Origin: Helicobacteraceae bacterium | Lineage (GTDB): Bacteria > Campylobacterota > Campylobacteria > Campylobacterales > Sulfurimonadaceae | Direction: 5' to 3' | Length of the DNA stretch: 36,697 bases | Assembly: GCA_013138865.1 (NCBI GenBank) | Contig: WTBY01000067.1 | Span: forward strand, 1 to 36,697 | Shown here: one piece after another, positions 8,285 to 17,662 of the stretch | Layout: each line of letters begins with the position of its first letter | How positions within the stretch are numbered: the first letter of the stretch is position 1 | Made by a program: the position numbers and the translations under genes | Notes under the pieces: model-generated | Told to the model about the DNA's origin: nothing | Database searches by the model: none | Seen by the model: only the letters and a program-made list of their open reading frames with translations

Positions 8285-8785
8285 ATGGAAAATATTTTAT
8301 ATGCACCTTGGCGAGATGAATATGTAAATGATAAAAGAGTTAAGGGTTGTGTATTTTGTCATGCTAGCAAACATAGTGATAGAGATGATGAGTTAGAAGT
8401 TCTATATAGAGATGATAAATGTTTTGTAGTTATGAATAAATATCCATATACTCCTGGGCACTTTATGATCATACCTCATACTCATACAGATAAACTAGAA
8501 GATCTAGACCCATCTGTATGGTTACATATGTCTAAACTTGCTCAACAAAGTGTAAAAATGCTTAAAGAGACTCTACATGCACAAGGAGTAAACATAGGTA
8601 TGAACTTAGGAAAGGCAGGTGGTGCTGGAATAGCAGAACATATTCATATGCACCTTGTTCCTAGATGGGAAAGAGACACTAACTTTATGACTTCCGTAGC
8701 AGATAGTAGAGTTTATTCTTCTGATTTTAAGCAAATATTTCAAAAATTAAGAGATAATGTGCATACTTATTTCAAAGGTGCATAA
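8285..8785 (+). CDS. HIT-family nucleotide hydrolase/phosphorylase (Ap4A type)
   Basis: The histidine-triad signature HIHMHLV is at residues 119-125, with His121 or His123 the likely nucleophile. The protein starts YAPWR and has a CVFC pair (Cys22, Cys25), both features of the HIT branch related to diadenosine-tetraphosphate phosphorylases. It probably acts on dinucleoside polyphosphates or nucleoside phosphoramidates in the cytoplasm. At 166 aa it is of normal length. Its TAA overlaps the next gene's ATG (TAATG). Confidence 0.88.
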   Translation: MENILYAPWRDEYVNDKRVKGCVFCHASKHSDRDDELEVLYRDDKCFVVMNKYPYTPGHFMIIPHTHTDKLEDLDPSVWLHMSKLAQQSVKMLKETLHAQGVNIGMNLGKAGGAGIAEHIHMHLVPRWERDTNFMTSVADSRVYSSDFKQIFQKLRDNVHTYFKGA

Positions 8786-9225
8786 TGTCTAAAAATATTC
8801 AAAAGTCTCAAAAAAAATTTACTTCAGAGTTAGTTGACTTTGTAACTGAGTTTAATCATCGTTATGCAAGATATGACCTAAACTACTCTTTGACTCTTAT
8901 CTACTCTAGAGATGAAGTTGATTTTAACTCTTTTGAATCTGAAATAAGAAAGACAGATCGCTTTTTACTTTTAGAAGATAATTTATGTGCTCTTCTTTTT
9001 GACAATACAGCCGGAAGCGGTGCTATAAAAGCTGCTGATAACATGCTTACTAAGTATGAAGCAAAACATTTTGGAAAGCCTGTATATGCAGCTTCTGTAT
9101 CTATAAATGACTACAATACATCTACAGAGATGATCTCGAAATTATTTTACATATTAAGAAATGCAATTGATCTAAATATAGAAAATAAAGTTGTTGACAA
9201 AGAAGATATTGAAAGTGCGTATTAA
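8785..9225 (+). CDS. hypothetical protein, possible degenerate cyclase-fold domain
   Basis: This 146-aa soluble protein is of unknown function. The stretch from about residue 60 to 105 (KTDRFLLLEDNLCALLFDN, then a helix, then YAASVSI) has the pattern of strands and helix seen around the GGDEF site of nucleotide cyclases. It has no GGDEF signature and no metal-binding aspartates, so it would be a catalytically dead relative at best. The start shares bases with the stop of the HIT gene, implying translational coupling. The fold assignment is an impression from sequence pattern only. Confidence 0.75.
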   Translation: MSKNIQKSQKKFTSELVDFVTEFNHRYARYDLNYSLTLIYSRDEVDFNSFESEIRKTDRFLLLEDNLCALLFDNTAGSGAIKAADNMLTKYEAKHFGKPVYAASVSINDYNTSTEMISKLFYILRNAIDLNIENKVVDKEDIESAY

Positions 9226-9267
9226 ACTACTGCTTAAAAATCTATTTTAAAATTATTTATAACTCAT

Positions 9268-10809
9268 TTACTCTTTTAGGCTCATAACTCCTGAGTAATA
9301 TACACCTGAAAGTAATGCCATCTCTCTATGCCAAGTTGATAAATCGTTATTATTAAATTTGCTTAAATTATTATGACCACAAGCACGTGCCATAACTTGC
9401 ATTAGTTCGACTGATGCATCAAAAAAGGTATATAGCTGCTTTGAGGATTGTTCAATATTTAATTTCTCACGTAAATCTTTCTTTTGTGTAGCAATACCTG
9501 ATGGACAGTTATTTGTATTACATATTCTTGCCCCCACGCAACCAATTGCTTGAATAGCACTATTTGAAATAGCAACACCATCTGCTCCAAGTGCTAATGC
9601 TTTAACAAAATCGATAGGTACACGTAATCCACCAGTAATGATGAGTGTGACACGCCCACTTGCACCCTGTTTTTCTAAGTAACTTCTTGCTCGTGCAAGA
9701 GCTGGAATGGTCGGTACGCTAATATGGTCTCTAAACATCTCAGGTGCAGCGCCTGTAGAACCACCACGTCCATCTAATATGATGTAGTCAGCACTTGCAT
9801 CTAGTGCAAACTGAATATCTTTTTCAATATGATTTGCACTAAGTTTAAAACCAATTGGAATACCACCCGTAACTTCTCTAATATGGTCTGCAAACTCTTT
9901 AAAATCTTTAGCCGAGGAAAGATTTTTAAAAGTTGTTGGAGAAATAGCAGGTTGCCCTTCAGGTATACCTCTAACTAGAGAAATTTTACCTATGTTTTTA
10001 CTACCGGGGAGATGACCACCAGTACCAGTTTTAGCAGCTTGTCCACCTTTGAAATGGAAGGCTTGTACTTTATGTAAGTCATCTTCATTATAACCAAAGC
10101 CAGCACTAGCATATTCATAAAAATAGCGTTCATTTGCTTCTTGCTCTTCAGGCAACATACCACCTTCACCTGAACAGATACCAGTACCTGCAAGGTTTGC
10201 ACCTTTAGCTAAGGCTATTTTTGCTTCTTCAGATAACGCACCAAAGCTCATGTCAGAAACAAATAAAGGAATTTTTAGTACCAATGGTTTTTTAGCCTCA
10301 GGACCAATAATCAGTTCAGTACCAACATTTACCTCTTCAAGTAATGGTTTGGTATCCATCTGTGCTGTCATTATTTGTAAATCATCCCAACGCGGTAATT
10401 CATTACGTGGAACACCCATAGCGGTCATTTGACCATGATGTCCCATTTTAGACAAGCCTTCACGAGAGAGTTGATGTATAAATTCTAAAGTAGGTTCTTC
10501 TAGTGTTGGTGTAGGTGATTCAGAAAGTTGTGATCTTTTTATCGATCTTTCTTTACCTATGTCTTCTGCACTAAAGTTTTGATGTGTACCATCGCAAAAA
10601 GGTGCATTAGAAGTATGTTTACATGCACAAAAATAAGCTTCTTCGTCTTTATCAGTATCAATAACTTTAGGAGTAAATGAAGTACCTACATGTGAACCAT
10701 CACAAAATGGTTGTTGTTTAGATCTACCACATGTACAAAAATAATATTCCTCACCTTTAGATAGAGTTACCTGAACTGGTTTGTTATCTGCAACTATTGG
10801 ATTTGCCAT
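9268..10809 (-). CDS. double-CDGSH / glutamate-synthase-domain fusion protein
   Basis: The N-terminus carries two CDGSH-type iron-sulfur motifs (Cys25, Cys27, Cys36, His40 and Cys61, Cys63, Cys72, His76). It is joined to an FMN-binding GltB-type alpha/beta-barrel domain. That domain includes GGRGGSTGAAP and a 3Fe-4S motif, CVGARICNTNNC. The glutaminase domain of true glutamate synthase is absent, so it is a glutamate-synthase-like oxidoreductase of unknown substrate. I chose the ATG at 10809 (513 aa): it has AAAGGA at proper spacing and begins MANPIV, while an upstream ATG at 10866 lies inside the preceding gene. It stands 43 bases after the ydcF-like gene. Confidence 0.88.
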   Translation of the reverse strand: MANPIVADNKPVQVTLSKGEEYYFCTCGRSKQQPFCDGSHVGTSFTPKVIDTDKDEEAYFCACKHTSNAPFCDGTHQNFSAEDIGKERSIKRSQLSESPTPTLEEPTLEFIHQLSREGLSKMGHHGQMTAMGVPRNELPRWDDLQIMTAQMDTKPLLEEVNVGTELIIGPEAKKPLVLKIPLFVSDMSFGALSEEAKIALAKGANLAGTGICSGEGGMLPEEQEANERYFYEYASAGFGYNEDDLHKVQAFHFKGGQAAKTGTGGHLPGSKNIGKISLVRGIPEGQPAISPTTFKNLSSAKDFKEFADHIREVTGGIPIGFKLSANHIEKDIQFALDASADYIILDGRGGSTGAAPEMFRDHISVPTIPALARARSYLEKQGASGRVTLIITGGLRVPIDFVKALALGADGVAISNSAIQAIGCVGARICNTNNCPSGIATQKKDLREKLNIEQSSKQLYTFFDASVELMQVMARACGHNNLSKFNNNDLSTWHREMALLSGVYYSGVMSLKE

Positions 10810-10852
10810 ATTATTCCTTTTGTTATATACAGAGTCTAAATATAAATTTTTA

Positions 10853-11503
10853 TTAACGCTCTTCAACTATTGTAGCATTAGAAGAGTTAAAGAAGTAAAA
10901 TATAAACTTTAAAGGCTCCATTATATAAGAAGAGAGACCAGCTTCAGTTTTGTACCAATTGCTCTCATTAAAAATTTCATTTGGTGCTGCTGCCATCTCT
11001 ATTTTAAGATCTTTGATATTGTTAAGTTCCATTATTTTATTAAAAGCATATTTAGATCTTGCGGTATGAAAAGAGTCAGTTACTATTATAACATGCTTCA
11101 TAGGGTGGGTTTTAAGAAATTCTACTAGATCTATTGCTTCATCAAAAGTACTTGTAGCTCCACCTTTTGTGCTCGGGATAATAGTAGCTGTTACACCATT
11201 ACTTTTTAATACCTCTAAATAACGTTCTTGTTCACTCTTTAAAATACCATTTAGTTGAGTTCTATACTGTTTAGGTGATGTTAAGATGATCTCTTTTGCA
11301 TAGTTCTCTTTAATAAGTTTAGAAGCGTAAGATGGACGGGTTTTGTCATTTCCACCTAAAATAATGATCGCATCAGCGCCTTTTGTAGCACTGTTCACTC
11401 TAAACATATTAGCGTAACCAGTGAGTAATTCTTGAGTAAAGAATGTGAAGAGCAGGGCGTACCCTACTAAAATAAAGAAAGGGTACTTAATTAGTGGGTT
11501 CAT
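10853..11503 (-). CDS. YdcF/SanA-like DUF218 protein
   Basis: The 216-aa product has an N-terminal membrane segment (about residues 8-28) and a DUF218 domain with DAIIILGG near residue 45, a GGATSTFDEA loop and VTDSFHTARSKYAF. Proteins of this family (YdcF, SanA, ElyC) are linked to envelope biogenesis, but the reaction is not established. The start overlaps the end of pepA by 17 bases, so it is the last gene of the long housekeeping operon. Confidence 0.85.
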   Translation of the reverse strand: MNPLIKYPFFILVGYALLFTFFTQELLTGYANMFRVNSATKGADAIIILGGNDKTRPSYASKLIKENYAKEIILTSPKQYRTQLNGILKSEQERYLEVLKSNGVTATIIPSTKGGATSTFDEAIDLVEFLKTHPMKHVIIVTDSFHTARSKYAFNKIMELNNIKDLKIEMAAAPNEIFNESNWYKTEAGLSSYIMEPLKFIFYFFNSSNATIVEER

Positions 11504-12932
11504 TAAGTTGTTGACGCATCCACTCTATTGTGAGTCTAACTCCTGCTCCTGTTGCACCGTAGTTGTTACAATCCCAAGAAGACTCACTGTAAGCACTTCC
11601 TGCTATATCAAAGTGAAGCCACTTATCTTTCATATTTTCATCTATAAAGCTCTCTAAAAATAGAGCAGCAGTAATCGCACCACCGTAAGGTTTAGAAGCT
11701 ACGTTACAGATGTCAGCAATTTCACTTTTTATAAGCTTTTTAAGATGTCTGTTAAATGGTAGTGAAGCTACTAATTCTCCACTATCTACCGAAGCTTGAA
11801 AAAATTGATGTTTAAGTCTATGTGAATGACCCATAACACCGGTTGTATATTGTCCAAGTGCAACCATACAAGCACCAGTTAGTGTTGCAAAGTCAAAAAT
11901 ATAGTCAGACTTTATTTTCTCTTGAGTATAAGTTAGAACATCAGCAAGAACCAGACGTCCCTCTGCATCAGTGTTGCGTACCTCAATAGTTTTACCATTT
12001 TTAGAAGTTAAAACATCATCAGGTTTATAAGCGTTACCATTAACCATGTTCTCTGCTGCACCGATAAGTCCATGAACTTCGATCGGAAGTTTTAGTTCAC
12101 TTACGGCTTTCATCATTCCAAGAACGGCGCACGCACCAGCTTTATCCATTTTCATAGTTACCATAGAAGTAGCCGGTTTAAGACTCATTCCTCCGCTATC
12201 ATACGTTAAACCTTTTCCAACAAGTGAAAGAGTGAACTGAGGATTATGTGGTTTGTAAGTTAGGTGAATAAGACGAGGTTTATGAACAGAAGCACGACCT
12301 ACTGCTAACATAGCATTCATATTTTCTTGTTCAAGAGCATGCTCATCCAAAATAGTACACTCTAGGTTATTCTCATCAGCCAAGTCACGTGCTACTACAG
12401 CTAAGGCTTGAGGTGTCATATCGTTAGGGATCGTATTTACCAGATCTCTTGTAAAGTTTGTTGCTTTTGCGATCACTAATGCAGAGTTATAATCTTCTAG
12501 TAGTCTCTTTTGATCTAACTCCTCAGCATTGAAGTTATCGTTTGATAAGTAGATGTTTTTTAGTTCTGATTTTTTAGGATCTGATTTATAATCATTAAAG
12601 CTATACTCACCTAAAAGAATACCCTCAACTAAAGCAAAAGTGTTTTCTTGGTTGTATTGAAAAAGTTTCGCACTTTTATAGCTATAAGCTTTTATAGCTT
12701 TAATCATAGTTGCTGTTGCACTTCTAATAGTGTCCGCTTCAAAGTTATCTATCCCAACTACTACAAGTGAGTGCGCATGAAGTGCGCATATAGAGTCACT
12801 CTCTGCTTTAAAACCTGCACGAGATAGTACCTCTTTGTGTGGGTGAGTCTCTAAAAGATCAGGTGTTAAAAATGTTACTAGAAGTTCTGCTTCTATCTCT
12901 GTTAGTGGTTGTTGTTTTAATTCTAATTGCAT
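11487..12932 (-). CDS. pepA: leucyl aminopeptidase (M17, PepA)
   Basis: This cytosolic two-metal aminopeptidase removes N-terminal residues from peptides. The C-terminal half has the M17 signatures VGKGLTYDSGG, MKMDKAGAC and NTDAEGRL, which supply the Lys, Asp and Glu that bind the two metals and the bicarbonate-site Arg. The length of 481 aa is normal. Its ATG overlaps the dedA stop by one base. Confidence 0.96.
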   Translation of the reverse strand: MQLELKQQPLTEIEAELLVTFLTPDLLETHPHKEVLSRAGFKAESDSICALHAHSLVVVGIDNFEADTIRSATATMIKAIKAYSYKSAKLFQYNQENTFALVEGILLGEYSFNDYKSDPKKSELKNIYLSNDNFNAEELDQKRLLEDYNSALVIAKATNFTRDLVNTIPNDMTPQALAVVARDLADENNLECTILDEHALEQENMNAMLAVGRASVHKPRLIHLTYKPHNPQFTLSLVGKGLTYDSGGMSLKPATSMVTMKMDKAGACAVLGMMKAVSELKLPIEVHGLIGAAENMVNGNAYKPDDVLTSKNGKTIEVRNTDAEGRLVLADVLTYTQEKIKSDYIFDFATLTGACMVALGQYTTGVMGHSHRLKHQFFQASVDSGELVASLPFNRHLKKLIKSEIADICNVASKPYGGAITAALFLESFIDENMKDKWLHFDIAGSAYSESSWDCNNYGATGAGVRLTIEWMRQQLNEPTN

Positions 12933-13642
12933 TAATTTCCTTTTTTTGATTCCGTACGTTTAGTTTTTTTTTCTAACAGGTTTTTTTCCATATTGTTAAA
13001 AAATTTAAATATAGCAAATATAAATAGAGCAGCAAATGGAAGTGCCACGTACCAATGCTCTTTTGCAACTGCAAGTAAATCTAGGATCTGCTCACCTAAT
13101 AAGTAAGCAGGAATGATAGTTATAGCAGCCCATGCCCATGCACTTATAAGATTTATAAAAGCAAACTTTAGTGCAGAGTACTTTGTTAAACCTATAGAGA
13201 TAGGTATAACGGTACGAAGACCGTACATGTAGCGCTGAACAAAAATTATAGGCCAACCATACTTTTTAAGTAAAAGATGTGCAATCGCAAATTTTCTTCG
13301 TTGAGAGTGTAGTTTGCTCATAATAGCACCCTTGTTAAAGCGTCCTATATAAAAGTAGATCTGATCACCTGCAAAACCACCAAGTCCAGCTATGAAAATA
13401 GCTAAGTAGAGGTTCATATCACCTGTGTGACATAAAATACCACCCATAATGAGACCCATTTCACCCTCTAAAATGCTCCATGCAAAAAGAATAATATAAC
13501 CAAACTCTTTAAGTAGGTATATTAATTTTTCAGTAAAGCCATCAACTGGTGCGTGGTATAGGTTGTAACCCAAATATGAAAAAAAGCTGACAACTACGAT
13601 CGCTAATATTTTACCAGCATGTTTTTGTAAAAAACTAGTCAA
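12932..13642 (-). CDS. DedA-family membrane protein
   Basis: The 236-aa protein has several hydrophobic segments and the DedA/SNARE-associated motifs [14 protein letters not shown] and [12 protein letters not shown]. DedA proteins act in lipid flipping, including undecaprenyl-phosphate recycling, and in membrane homeostasis. The C-terminus is very basic ([12 protein letters not shown]). The start overlaps trpB by 8 bases. Confidence 0.92.
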   Translation of the reverse strand: MTSFLQKHAGKILAIVVVSFFSYLGYNLYHAPVDGFTEKLIYLLKEFGYIILFAWSILEGEMGLIMGGILCHTGDMNLYLAIFIAGLGGFAGDQIYFYIGRFNKGAIMSKLHSQRRKFAIAHLLLKKYGWPIIFVQRYMYGLRTVIPISIGLTKYSALKFAFINLISAWAWAAITIIPAYLLGEQILDLLAVAKEHWYVALPFAALFIFAIFKFFNNMEKNLLEKKTKRTESKKGN

Positions 13643-14834
13643 AACTAAGTAGCTCTTTGGCTTGGATCATATCTTTATCACCACGACCAGATATATTTAC
13701 GATCACTAGTTTGTCTTTAATATTTGGTAATTTTTTTAGATATGCGATCGCATGAGAACTTTCAAAAGCAGGTATAATCCCCTCTTTACGGCTTAACCAT
13801 ACAAAAGCATCAAGTGCTTCCTTGTCTGTTATGTGATCGTAGCTTATAGTTCCATTATCTTTATGAAAAGCGTGTTCAGGCCCAATGCCAGGGTAGTCAA
13901 GCCCAGCTGAGATAGAGTGAGCCTCTAAAACTTGACCATCATCATCTTGAAGTAAGTAACTCATTTGACCATGAAGAACTCCAGGGCGACCTTTTTCTAA
14001 AGAACAGCCATGCTTGTCTGTATCTACCCCAAGTCCACCAGCTTCGATCCCTATGCACTCAACTTCTTCATCATCTATAAAGTGTTGAAACATTCCGATC
14101 GCATTACTTCCACCACCAATACAAGCAATAACATGATCAGGTAAACGATTCTCTTTTTTTAAGATTTGTTCTCTTGCCTCACAGCCTATGATCGCTTGAA
14201 AGTCACGAACCATTAGAGGGTAGGGGTGAGGACCTGCAACTGTTCCTATAATGTAAAAAGTATCACGTGCATTTGTAACCCAGTGTCTGATAGCTTCATT
14301 CATAGCGTCTTTAAGTGTACGTGAGCCACTCTCAACTGAGTGAACTTTAGCACCAAGAAGTTGCATTCTAAAAACATTTAGTGATTGGCGTTGAACATCT
14401 TTTGCACCCATGAATACTTCACACTCAAGACCTAATAGCGCACATATAGTAGCAGTTGCTACGCCATGTTGACCAGCGCCAGTTTCTGCGATCACTTTTT
14501 TCTTTCCTAAACGCTTAGCCATAAGACCTTGTGCGATCACATTATTTACTTTATGTGCACCTGTATGGTTAAGATCTTCACGTTTAAAGTATACTTTTGC
14601 ATCTAACTCTTTTGAGATATTTTCAGCGTAGTACAAAGGAGAAGGACGACCTACATAGTCAACTAAATAGTTGTCAACTTCAGCCCAAAAATCCTTGTCA
14701 AAACGAATTTTTTTATACTCTTTCTCTAACTCTAAAAGCGTTGGCATGAGTGTTTCGGGAACGTAACGTCCACCAAATATACCAAAGTGCCCATTCTCAT
14801 CAGCATCATATTTAAAAGGTGAGGGGATATACAT
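13635..14834 (-). CDS. trpB: tryptophan synthase beta chain
   Basis: It joins indole and serine to make tryptophan with PLP. The cofactor lysine is Lys95 in [10 protein letters not shown], and the phosphate-binding loop is [11 protein letters not shown]. The length of 399 aa and the start [15 protein letters not shown] are typical of trpB1. No trpA or other trp gene is in the window, so it has been separated from its pathway and sits between apt and dedA. It follows apt with no intervening base. Confidence 0.97.
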   Translation of the reverse strand: MYIPSPFKYDADENGHFGIFGGRYVPETLMPTLLELEKEYKKIRFDKDFWAEVDNYLVDYVGRPSPLYYAENISKELDAKVYFKREDLNHTGAHKVNNVIAQGLMAKRLGKKKVIAETGAGQHGVATATICALLGLECEVFMGAKDVQRQSLNVFRMQLLGAKVHSVESGSRTLKDAMNEAIRHWVTNARDTFYIIGTVAGPHPYPLMVRDFQAIIGCEAREQILKKENRLPDHVIACIGGGSNAIGMFQHFIDDEEVECIGIEAGGLGVDTDKHGCSLEKGRPGVLHGQMSYLLQDDDGQVLEAHSISAGLDYPGIGPEHAFHKDNGTISYDHITDKEALDAFVWLSRKEGIIPAFESSHAIAYLKKLPNIKDKLVIVNISGRGDKDMIQAKELLSFD

Positions 14835-15383
14835 CTAGTTAATGCCTAAAATTCTATAAACAGGTGTTATCTTTTCTAGATTTGCTTTACCATCTAAAAA
14901 GTCAAGACCCAAGATAAAACATGATTCAACACACTCTGCCTCAAGCTTATTAATAAGCTTAGCCGCTGCGATCGCTGTTCCACCAGTTGCTATTAAGTCA
15001 TCGATCATAAGTACACGTGCACCTTTTTTGTTATGAAAAGCATCTATATGGATCTCAACTTCATCTGTTCCATACTCTAGTGAGTACTCTTCACCGATAG
15101 TTTCAAATGGAAGTTTTCCTTTTTTACGAATAGGAACAAAACCTACATTTAGCATCTGTGCTAAAGCAGCACCAAAAATAAAGCCACGAGCATCTATTCC
15201 TGCTATATAGTCTAGTTCATAACCTTTATATCGATCATGTAGATGCGTCATAAGCGTAGAATATGCCTCTTTATTATTTAAAAGTGTTGTAATATCTTTA
15301 AACATAATTCCAGGTTTTGGAAAGTCTGGTATATCTCTGATTGAATCGTTAATAACTTTTAGTTGTATTTCATTTAATTCCAT
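14835..15383 (-). CDS. apt: adenine phosphoribosyltransferase
   Basis: It salvages adenine to AMP using PRPP. The PRPP-binding motif [12 protein letters not shown] and the family N-terminus [18 protein letters not shown] are both present. The length of 182 aa is usual for Apt. A ribosome-binding site (AAAGGGAAATT) precedes the ATG. Confidence 0.97.
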   Translation of the reverse strand: MELNEIQLKVINDSIRDIPDFPKPGIMFKDITTLLNNKEAYSTLMTHLHDRYKGYELDYIAGIDARGFIFGAALAQMLNVGFVPIRKKGKLPFETIGEEYSLEYGTDEVEIHIDAFHNKKGARVLMIDDLIATGGTAIAAAKLINKLEAECVESCFILGLDFLDGKANLEKITPVYRILGIN

Positions 15384-15394
15384 AATTTCCCTTT

Positions 15395-15727
15395 TTATAG
15401 TAGTGCATCTATACGAGACTCTAAGTCTCTAATTTTTTGGTTTAGTCTCTCAGACTCCATTCTATATTTAGAGTTTCTCTGCTTAAGACCTTTTATCTCT
15501 CCACGTACTTTTGTGAGTTCTTCTGTTACAATATCTATATTACCTATGGTACGTTGTAGTTGTATCTGGTATTTTCTAACTAGTAATTCAGCTTCGCGTA
15601 GTGTTATTTTCATCATGTCATTACCACGTTGTTCTTTAATAGTAATACTCTTAAAATAGAAGAGTTTTACAAATAAGTAGAACGCGATAAGTGATATGAT
15701 CGTTAAAACACCCCATTCTGTAAACAT
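15395..15727 (-). CDS. small membrane-anchored coiled-coil protein
   Basis: The function is unknown. The 110-aa product has one N-terminal membrane helix (about residues 8-26) and then a long heptad-rich, charged region (about 40-108) that should form a coiled coil, facing the cytoplasm if the anchor is oriented N-out. It lies between rpiB (1-base gap) and apt (11-base gap), so it is expressed with the operon. Confidence 0.8.
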   Translation of the reverse strand: MFTEWGVLTIISLIAFYLFVKLFYFKSITIKEQRGNDMMKITLREAELLVRKYQIQLQRTIGNIDIVTEELTKVRGEIKGLKQRNSKYRMESERLNQKIRDLESRIDALL

Positions 15728-15728
15728 C

Positions 15729-16169
15729 TTATTTACCTTTAATAGCTTCTATTTTTTCAACTCTACCACAGTGACGTCCACCTTCAAAAGATGAATTACA
15801 CCATGAGTCTATGATCGAAGTTGCAACACCTTGACCAACTATACGCTCACCAAAACATAATATATTTGCATCATTATGCGCGCGAGCTACACTTGCTGTA
15901 AAAGCATCATGACAAAGAGCTGCTCTTATACCACTAAAGCGGTTTGCAGCCATACTCATCCCAATACCGCTACCACATATTAATACACCAAAGCTTCCTT
16001 TGTCTTCTAAAACATTTTCACACACTTTAACTGCGTAGTCTGGGTAATCAACTCTATCTTTATTAAATGGCCCTAGATCTTCAACTTCATAACCTTTAGC
16101 TTTTAGGTACTCAACTGTAAAGTCTTTCATATCAATTCCAGCGTGATCCGTTGCAACATAAAATTTCAT
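15729..16169 (-). CDS. rpiB: ribose-5-phosphate isomerase B
   Basis: It interconverts ribose-5-phosphate and ribulose-5-phosphate. RpiB hallmarks are ATDHAG at the N-terminus, the catalytic Cys65 in ICGSGIGMSMAANR, and HDAFTASVARAHNDANIL. The length of 146 aa matches the family. The product feeds PRPP for apt, which is two genes downstream. Confidence 0.96.
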   Translation of the reverse strand: MKFYVATDHAGIDMKDFTVEYLKAKGYEVEDLGPFNKDRVDYPDYAVKVCENVLEDKGSFGVLICGSGIGMSMAANRFSGIRAALCHDAFTASVARAHNDANILCFGERIVGQGVATSIIDSWCNSSFEGGRHCGRVEKIEAIKGK

Positions 16170-16179
16170 CTATTTCCTT

Positions 16180-16857
16180 TTAAGATAGTAATGCTTTTAA
16201 AAGCATCTGTATAGGCATAAAAAGTACATATTCTTTAATAGGTGTTATTAGTATAACTAAAACAATAATCATACCATAAGGCTCAGCTTTCATAAAAAAC
16301 TCTGCAATAGGGTTGATTTTTAGTTTCAAACTCAAGTGAATAAGAAAGTTTGCACCATCAAATTGTGGTATAGGCAGTATGTTGAAAACTGCTAAAACCA
16401 CATTTATAAGTAGTAGTTGAGTTATAAAAATATATAGAAATATATAGCTTAAAGAGTCAGCACTAGTAGGTGAACTCATACTCATAATAGCTATTGAAGC
16501 TACTGTTGCTACTACTAAGTTGTAAAAAATACCTGCTAAGTCAACTTGCATAGCTGCGTTATAACCACCACTATTTATGACCGTTCGCATATTAACAGGT
16601 ACTGGTTTTGCCCAACCAAATAGAAGTCCACTCTCAGCACCAAGAAGCATAGGTATAAAGTACATCATAGAAGGTACGATAATAGATCCGAAAAGATCAA
16701 TATGTACGATCGGGTTAATACTTAAACGTCCTGCATCTTTAGCTGTTATATCGCCATATTTATAAGCAATAAGACCATGCATGATCTCATGTCCTATAAT
16801 AGCAACTAAAAGTGCTAAAATAGCACCTACAATCTTAAAAAGATCAATAGATTCCAT
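16180..16857 (-). CDS. site-2-protease-like M50 membrane metalloprotease
   Basis: This 225-aa intramembrane zinc protease has HEIMH (His23, Glu24, His27) in the first membrane segment and a third ligand, Asp167, in ILPIPQFDG. It belongs to the short, PDZ-less S2P group common in bacteria, and its substrate is unknown. It overlaps lepB by 14 bases, so two membrane proteases are encoded side by side. Confidence 0.93.
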   Translation of the reverse strand: MESIDLFKIVGAILALLVAIIGHEIMHGLIAYKYGDITAKDAGRLSINPIVHIDLFGSIIVPSMMYFIPMLLGAESGLLFGWAKPVPVNMRTVINSGGYNAAMQVDLAGIFYNLVVATVASIAIMSMSSPTSADSLSYIFLYIFITQLLLINVVLAVFNILPIPQFDGANFLIHLSLKLKINPIAEFFMKAEPYGMIIVLVILITPIKEYVLFMPIQMLLKALLS

Positions 16858-17662
16858 GGTCTGCTTTGTCTATATCTTTATACTCAAATCTTGCTTTTTT
16901 AATTAGCTCTGGATCATCTAGCCCTTGCATACTTTTACCTATACGATCCCATCTTACATTCCAGTTATCGTCCATACTAAAATATACAAACCAAGGAGTT
17001 CCCTCAACTAAACCATAAGGAACACTTCCCCAAAAACGGCTATCGTTTGAGTGATCACGGTTGTCACCCATCATAAAGTACTCATCTTCAGGTACTTTTA
17101 TAGGGGCAAAGTTAAATAGTTCTTCTGGGTAACGACCATCATTTATAATTTTAGGATCGTTATTAATACCTGGGTGCTCAGCTCTGTAAGGATTTTTAAC
17201 CCACAGTTCACCATTAAATATTTTTGTTTCAGCTTCTGGATAGTTCTCTTTTATAAAATCATCACCCTCGTGTGGTCTCAGATATAACTCTTTTTTGAAA
17301 AGAAATAGCTTATCTCCGCCAGTTGCAACACACCTTTTTACATAATGGATCTTAGTGTTACCAGGGTAGCGAAAAATAACTATATCTCCACGCATAGGCT
17401 TATCCCCATTGTAAATATGTCCATCAGTTCCAGGAACTAGAGGAAACTCTAAAAAAGGTAGGTGTGGAGTAGGGATCCCGTATGCAAATTTTTTAGCAAA
17501 TACATGATCTCCTATTAAAAGAGTGTATTTCATACTTCCACTAGGAATTCTAAAAGCTTGTGCTATAAAAAATATTATGAAAAGAACTATTATAACAGTT
17601 CCTGTCCACGAGTTTGAAAAGTGGTAAACTTTTCCTAAAAATTTAAAAGTTTTTTCTTTCAT
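16844..17662 (-). CDS. lepB: signal peptidase I
   Basis: It cleaves signal peptides from exported proteins at the outer face of the inner membrane. One N-terminal helix (about residues 20-37) is followed by the catalytic Ser43 (IPSGSM). The general base is Lys109 (HYVKRCVATGGD), and the conserved box GDNRDHSNDSRFWG is present. The length of 272 aa is usual. The start overlaps folD by 4 bases (ATGA). Confidence 0.97.
   Translation of the reverse strand: MKEKTFKFLGKVYHFSNSWTGTVIIVLFIIFFIAQAFRIPSGSMKYTLLIGDHVFAKKFAYGIPTPHLPFLEFPLVPGTDGHIYNGDKPMRGDIVIFRYPGNTKIHYVKRCVATGGDKLFLFKKELYLRPHEGDDFIKENYPEAETKIFNGELWVKNPYRAEHPGINNDPKIINDGRYPEELFNFAPIKVPEDEYFMMGDNRDHSNDSRFWGSVPYGLVEGTPWFVYFSMDDNWNVRWDRIGKSMQGLDDPELIKKARFEYKDIDKADHGIY

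Noticed and set aside
10810-10866. Longer N-terminus for the CDGSH/glutamate-synthase-domain protein (start at 10866)
   Set aside because: The extra 19 residues overlap the preceding gene, lack a ribosome-binding site and resemble no CDGSH protein; the ATG at 10809 has AAAGGA.
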